Source of the DNA: Chrysoporthe austroafricana
Lineage: Eukaryota > Ascomycota > Sordariomycetes > Diaporthales > Cryphonectriaceae
Assembly (NCBI GenBank): GCA_001051155.2
Contig: JYIP02000005.1
Coordinates: forward strand, 3,782,001 to 3,846,000
Reading direction: 5' to 3'
Length of the DNA: 64,000 nucleotides
The notes beneath the pieces were generated by a model. It searched no databases, had not been told where the DNA came from, and saw only the letters and a program-made list of their open reading frames with translations. This document shows, piece by piece, positions 58,812-64,000 of this stretch. Numbering within the stretch: position 1 is the first letter of the stretch; every line of letters starts with the position of its first letter. A program made the position numbers and the translations under genes.

Positions 58812-59219
58812 TCACCTGGTCGTAGAAACCGTCTCTCCTAGCACCACGGCCCGCATCTTGGAGCGGTCCACAAACTCCTCCTCGTCTGTAGCAATGCGCT
58901 CTGCATTCTCTGGCTGCTGAACGATGCCGAGGTAGGTCTGAAAATGGGATACGTCGGCGAAGGTGAGCTCCACGATGGCGTCGTAGTCGAAGTCGGCCTG
59001 GCCGCCCATCAGCACCGTCGCCGGGTACCCGGCGTTACGCTCGGTACCCTCGGCGCCGCCCTCGGAACGGTGGAGGTAGCGGCGCGTGTGCGACAGCGGA
59101 AAATGCTCGCCGCCCATTTCCCTGAGGAGGGGAACGTGGGTGCCCTCTTCATGCGCGCGGAACTGTTCCGGCGTCGTGCCAGGCTTGCGATAACAGAAAA
59201 TGAGGATGCGGTAGGTCAT
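58812..59219 (-). CDS. EthD-domain protein (dimeric alpha/beta barrel)
   Basis: A single exon of 135 aa, with ATG at 59219. The start MTYRILIFCYRKPGTTPEQFRAH with HVPLL is the EthD/DABB signature, in which a conserved His follows the first helix. A second half with YDAIVELTFADVSHFQTYLG and an EEEFVDRSKM ending completes the fold. Family members include bacterial EthD and fungal enzymes of polyketide tailoring, but many are of unknown function. There is no signal peptide. No biosynthetic core gene is nearby, so a metabolic role cannot be assigned. Confidence 0.88.
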   Translation of the reverse strand: MTYRILIFCYRKPGTTPEQFRAHEEGTHVPLLREMGGEHFPLSHTRRYLHRSEGGAEGTERNAGYPATVLMGGQADFDYDAIVELTFADVSHFQTYLGIVQQPENAERIATDEEEFVDRSKMRAVVLGETVSTTR

Positions 59220-60005
59220 TGTCGAAGTTGTGGCAGGAGAACGAATCGATAATATAAGTGTTTGATTTCAGCCCAGCAGGATGCTTACAAAGATTCGGAG
59301 GGTGTGAGGCCGGTTCTGAACGAGTCGAACTCGCGTGGCTGAAAGAGTAGAGGGCTACGTTGATGGTCATCCCCCGCAGCTGGATTATAGTCAGCTTATA
59401 TTCTCCAGGCCAACCGCTCACAAAGGCTCCTAGGCTGATCTCCTTCCATTTTAAATTTAGATACGCTCGATTAGACATGCCCATCAAGATAGTGACTGGG
59501 CGTTGACCCTCAGGGCTCATAGCGCGACCATGAGTCTGGGGCGTTTTGAGCTGCATTTTGAGCCGCGAACTTGATGTAGTCTGATGCCTAGTGTATCTCC
59601 ATGAGATGATCATTGTGATTTTGGGTCCAAGTGAAGCTATCCGAATCCATTCATTTCCCGGCTCATGTGAGCCTTGCGCATCTTTTCGTGCGTCTACTGA
59701 AGAGTTCTTATAAAATGTACCCCGTCTGATCCTACAGGACTCTTCTCTTTGGAATGGAGATTTCTATAGCGGAGATTCCAGCTTCCCTTAACCCGCAGCG
59801 TCGCGTCTGCCCACGCAACTACAAACTATGCAACTATCGACACTCTTCGATCGTGAGAAATAGGACCAGCCTCAGATCATGGGATGACCACCACAGATAA
59901 CCTAACATCTCCCGGCCCGATGTCCAGGCTCGGCGGCTATACTTGGGTCTTGGCGCGATGTCCTGACAATACGCCTCGTCACCGGTCATGTCCAGCTCCA
60001 TGATT
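59220..60005. other. Spacer between the EthD and OPA3-like genes
   Basis: Promoter of the EthD gene and 3' region of the OPA3-like gene. No further gene is seen. Confidence 0.5.
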
Positions 60006-60713
60006 TCAAGGTGGCGTAGGCGACAGTAATAGTGGCTGCTTCGTCTTGGGGTCCTTATAGTTTCTCAGCGCCTCCTCGAGCTGTAGAATTCTGCTCTGCT
60101 GCCGCCTCTCCTCCTGTTCGCGTTCTTGCTCTTTCTTCTGCAGCTCCTCGAACCTTTGCGTAAGGGCCTCGATCTTCTCTTTGTTGGCATCCGGTTTACT
60201 TGAGGACCGCCAAGTCTCGTAGATGATCAGGACTGCGGCCACGAAGAGGATGAATCCATCACCGACGACGTCCGCGAACAGATCGACTGCCTTGGCTTCC
60301 GGCAGAGGTTTGAACTTCCGTTTCCACACGCTGATTCCCGTGTATTTCCTCGAAGGATGGGACTCTTTCGCTGACGTTCCGTACTTAGCCTTGAGCTGTT
60401 CCTCTTTCTCCAATTGCTCTTTTGTCTTGACCGTCGGTGCCTCTGCCTTTTCCTTTGCCCTGAGCTCTGCTTCGGTATTCCTCAACAACGCGACGTTCAT
60501 GCGCATGTTTAGCTGATGTATCATCTGGCCATATCTTGCTGCAAAGGCTCGAAATCGGGGATGCTCGTGGGCTTGTGCTTTGATCCGATTCTATAATCTG
60601 CGGTCAGCGCCAGGACTCGGCAGCACAGAGGTATTTGGATTCCTTACTGCTCCATATTTCGATACATGCCGGACAAAGAGTGAGGCAAGCTTGAAGAGTG
60701 GAAGAGGCACCAT
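60006..60713 (-). CDS. OPA3-like mitochondrial protein
   Basis: Two minus-strand exons, 60713-60648 and 60590-60006, giving 216 aa. The first exon encodes MVPLPLFKLASLFVRHVSKYGA, an amphipathic N-terminus. The second starts NRIKAQAHEHPRFR and continues with GQMIHQLNMRM, the core of the OPA3 family. The intron acceptor is ATATAG-type (ATTATAG|AAT) in phase 0. A hydrophobic segment (GDGFILFVAAVLIIYETWRS) follows, then a coiled coil rich in Glu/Gln/Lys. OPA3 proteins sit in mitochondrial membranes and affect mitochondrial shape; their biochemistry is unresolved. The gene is divergent from the polo kinase gene. Confidence 0.9.
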
Positions 60714-61758
60714 GACGAGGGAGGTTGACGTGGTATGCTCCGAGGAACGGCGACGGACTGGGAGTGCGACGACTGAGGTTCGCCCCGGAGGTTCCGTCGA
60801 GATCCAGATGCCGCAAGATCGGAGACGCGTTGCTCCTCGCGGACAGACGTGGCCAGCGGATCAGACCTGGCAGTTATGATCGCGAGACAAGAGTTGTTTG
60901 TGCAGGGCGGACAATGTCTCCCTCTCCTCCAGGTAGCTTTAAACTATGTCGTTCACGATTATGCTCACGATTTGGAGAGGTCTTGTCCAATGACGGGGGT
61001 GGGTACCTTCTGGGGAGCTTTTACAACCACTATCAATCGGTACCGGTTGGGCGGAGCTGGCTACGGCTACAGCAGCAGTCACTGTTGTTTTGGGTGACCG
61101 CACCCCACCCGCCACCCCACCTGCAGGGCTACAGCTCATCAAAGCCAAGAAGACCCTGGCAAGTCTTGTTGCTCCGGCAATGAGACAACAAGCATCTGCT
61201 CCTTTCAGTGAAGTGAAAAGTGCATTGGCGATTTCCATTGCCAATGACACCAAACTCAGGCGATGAACACAGACACCACTTGTTTCCCGTCTTGAGAGCA
61301 GTTCTGAGCATTTGCTATTGTTGCATGCCATTACTGGACAGGAGTCGCTCGTAAGTTCACCATCCTCCATAAGTCCGCGCTAGAACAGGCTGGTTGCTCT
61401 TGCCCAGCCACCCACCCTCCATCATACACCCTCCATCGCACTTGGTCTTGGACCGCCGCAACTTCGACTGTACAACGGAGCCAGCCTGCAACTACTGATC
61501 GCTCAGCCTCCATACTCCATATCATGTCGTCCGAACATGACATATCGAACATGATGTACTGACTGAGTTTCCCGCAGCCTCATCAGCGACATACTGATAG
61601 ACCGGGACAGCATACACATGCTGCCTCTCGAGCCGCGATTCTCAGATTGCTCGGCCACTTGCTCGACCTTATAGACACGTACTCCACGTTTGCTGAGGCT
61701 GCCAGATACCACCCAGGCCTCGAACAACAACCGTCGAAGATCCAAGCGCCGCCGCATC
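60714..61758. other. Divergent promoter region between OPA3-like and polo kinase genes
   Basis: About 1 kb without a recognisable gene. Several TCACTGAAG/CTTCAGTGA-like and CCAATG-containing elements occur, but none is assigned. Confidence 0.45.
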
Positions 61759-64000
61759 ATGACTGCCAGAGGCGGCATTGACATGGAGGCCTTGTCCCCT
61801 CGAGATGCTAATGCCCTTCCGAAGCGCACCACCGATCTCAAGGCAAAAGCTGCGGCCCAGCTCAAGACCAGCAAGGACAAAGACCACCCCCCTCCGCCAC
61901 CGCCTCTGGTAACCGAGCCGCCGAGCTCCGACCGCAAGAATGGTGCAGTCTACCAGGTCGGGAAACTGCTGGGGAAGGGTGGCTTTGCTATCTGCTACGA
62001 TGGCAAGCATGTCGATACGGACAAGAGATATGCTCTGAAGATTGTCAAGAGCCAGATGCCCCTGAAGATGCAACAGAAGGTTCGTAGCATCCCTGACTAG
62101 CTCCGGATCATGAGCAAACTCTCTGACCCCATCATAGTTTCAAACCGAGCTGCAGATACACTCCAAGATGAGGCACCAGAACATCGTCCAGTTTCACCGC
62201 GCGTTCACCTTCGAGAGCTGCACCTACCTCACCCTGGAGCTCTGCCCGAATGGGTCACTGATGGAGATGGTGAAGAAGAGGAAGGGCCTGACAGAGGCGG
62301 AAGTGCGTTTCTATACTGTGCAGATTGCCGGTGCGATCAAGTACATGCATGACAAGGGCATCATTCACCGCGACCTGAAGATGGGCAACATCTTTCTGGA
62401 TAAGCATATGAATGCCAAGGTCGGAGATTTCGGTCTGGCTGCGCTCTTGGTGACTGGTAACGACATGCACACCATCAGAAGGACCACACTCTGTGGCACG
62501 CCGAACTACATCGCGCCCGAGATCCTGCAGAAGGGGAAGAGCGGTCATGATCATATGGTCGACATCTGGAGCCTGGGCATCATCATGTGAGTGAAACCAC
62601 TACACGTGGCTAGATTTCATCACCGCGTCGATATTTACTGACAGGTATAGATTTGCAATGCTCACGACAAAGCCACCGTTTCAGTCGTCGACTACGGATG
62701 AAATCTACCGACGTGCAAGAGAGCGAGAGTATGACTGGCCAGCAAATGACCAGCGAATTATTAGCCCAGAGGCGAAGATGATCGTGTCCTCGATGCTCGT
62801 CGACGCAGATAAGAGACCAGATCCCGACCTCATCGTACAACACCCCTTTTTCGCCGCTGGATATGTACCGGTGCAAGCCGACATCTCCATGAAGCTGAGA
62901 GAGGCCCCTCCTCACCAAGAGATATTCTATGACGCTTGCGAGCAACCCAAACTGCGTGAGCGAACAACGCGGAATCTCAGGACCCTTTGCCAAGAATGCA
63001 ATATCGGCCCCTGGCACCAAAACATTCGATCCTCGGCGACGGCCATTTGGAAGGAGATCGCTGCGGAGGAGAAATATGGCTTGACGCCAAGCATCCCACT
63101 TGCGCCCGACGTTGTGTATCGGCCATACGATGAGCTCAGGAAAGAAAAACAGCAACTTGTGGCATCTCAGTCGGTATCACTCCTCTGCGAGAAGACGGAG
63201 GCTCTCACTCTTGATCCGTCCTCCACGACCAAAGTTCCATCTGGTCTGTTGAGAGCACCCCCTCAGAGCTTTGCAGCCCAACAGAGGGCTGCGAACAGGC
63301 CCAAGAACGTCATCCCTGCCTCGCAGACTCAGCCATCCATGAGCACTGCACCAACGAGGCCAGGCGCTGCTCGCAGCCGGGCCGCGAAGAAGGAAATACC
63401 TTTGACGACGAGTGGTGCGCTGTCGGTCGAGGGTCACGAGAAGGCGACCCGGGGCCCAACCCGCACGACTAGGACGCAGCTGCCGTCTGGCAAAACTCAA
63501 CCGGCAACGCGATCGGCATCAGCCAGTCAGCCAGTCTCGAGGACGAAGCAGAAAGACGAGGTTGCTGAGGTGCCGAAAGAGGTCGCAACGCCGGTTCCCG
63601 AAGGACCGAAGCTGACGACATTGTTTGCTCCAGATGAGCCTCAGGAGCTGCTGAATGATACCAGACCCGATGTTGTGTTGTGCAAGATGCGAAAGCTGGA
63701 AGCCGAACTTGAGAGGGCTCTGAAGGCACGCTCTCAAGCTTACCTCTCCGCACAAGACAAAGAACCAGAAGTCCCGAAGGTTGTCGTCAAATGGGTTGAT
63801 TATAGTAATAAGTTCGGCGTCGGCTACATCCTGAACGATGGCAGCGCAGGATGTATATTGAATCATGTTGTGGGCCCATTGGGAGATGAGGACGCTGTGC
63901 TGCCACCGACATACCTGCTTGTCCACGGGACTGAGAAGCACATCTCGCGGAGACACGACCCTTCATACCCTGACCGACATCAAATTGTGCCGATGACAAA
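61759..64000 (+). CDS. plk1: Polo-like kinase, 3' end beyond the window
   Basis: Exons 61759-62079, 62138-62586 and 62651 to the window end; the stop is not reached. After a Pro-rich N-terminus the kinase domain starts near residue 64. GKGGFAICYDG is the Gly-rich loop and Lys94 (YALKIVK) the ATP-binding Lys. HRDLKMGN (Asp about 186), DFG (Asp about 204) and an activation loop RRTTLCGTPNY (Thr about 223/224) follow. Intron 2 has two possible acceptors; the later one (GTATAG, ending 62650) gives LGIIIFAMLTTKPPF, which fits the kinase alignment. A linker with basic repeats leads to the first polo box (VVVKWVDYSNKFGVGYILND) near the window end. The kinase controls mitotic entry, spindle function and septation. 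An in-frame ATG upstream at 61690 was set aside because its leader is basic low-complexity sequence. Confidence 0.95.

Overview
The window is nuclear DNA of a filamentous ascomycete (Pezizomycotina, probably Sordariomycetes). The evidence is the short GT-AG introns (mostly 50-80 nt, often with CTRAC/CTAAC branch motifs), GC-rich exons, a class IV chitin synthase, a HET-domain protein and a PTH11-type rhodopsin-domain receptor. I found 17 protein-coding genes, 16 of them recognised at family level. No RNA gene, intact transposon or CRISPR array is supported. All exon/intron structures were worked out by eye from splice signals, reading phase and family conservation.

Left third (1-26.7 kb): three cell-wall genes lie in a GC-rich region with very long intergenic spacers full of simple repeats. 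They are a secreted GH17 wall glucanase like btgE (3.2-5.4 kb, +), a class IV (yeast Chs3-like) chitin synthase (14.4-18.2 kb, -), and a Sel1-repeat chitin synthase activator of the Chs4/Skt5 family ending in a CaaX box (24.3-26.7 kb, +). The synthase and its presumed activator are divergently transcribed neighbours 6.1 kb apart. A WD40-repeat protein (6.5-8.8 kb, -) lies between the glucanase and the synthase.

Middle (27-40 kb): a membrane-anchored cytochrome P450 is followed by housekeeping genes. These are the Ran GTPase, the proteasome assembly chaperone Nas2/PSMD9, a DH-PH Rho guanine-nucleotide exchange factor and an Rtc3-like SBDS-fold protein.

Right-middle (41-49 kb): this is an accessory-looking block with many introns. 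It holds a PTH11-like rhodopsin-domain membrane protein, a secreted BBE-type FAD oxidoreductase and a HET-domain protein.

Right end (50-64 kb): a small conserved membrane protein, a gene-poor 4.7-kb stretch, an unrecognised gene with an unresolved 5' end, an AT-richer spacer with a strong inverted repeat, an EthD-domain protein, an OPA3-like mitochondrial protein, and a polo-like kinase cut by the window edge in or near its first polo box.

No wholly novel system is visible. The observations most worth checking are the linkage of chitin synthase and activator, the 56-kb gene with no initiator ATG and upstream in-frame stops, the P450 with glycine at the usual acidic I-helix position, the PTH11/oxidase/HET block, and the hairpins near 39.0 and 58.2 kb.
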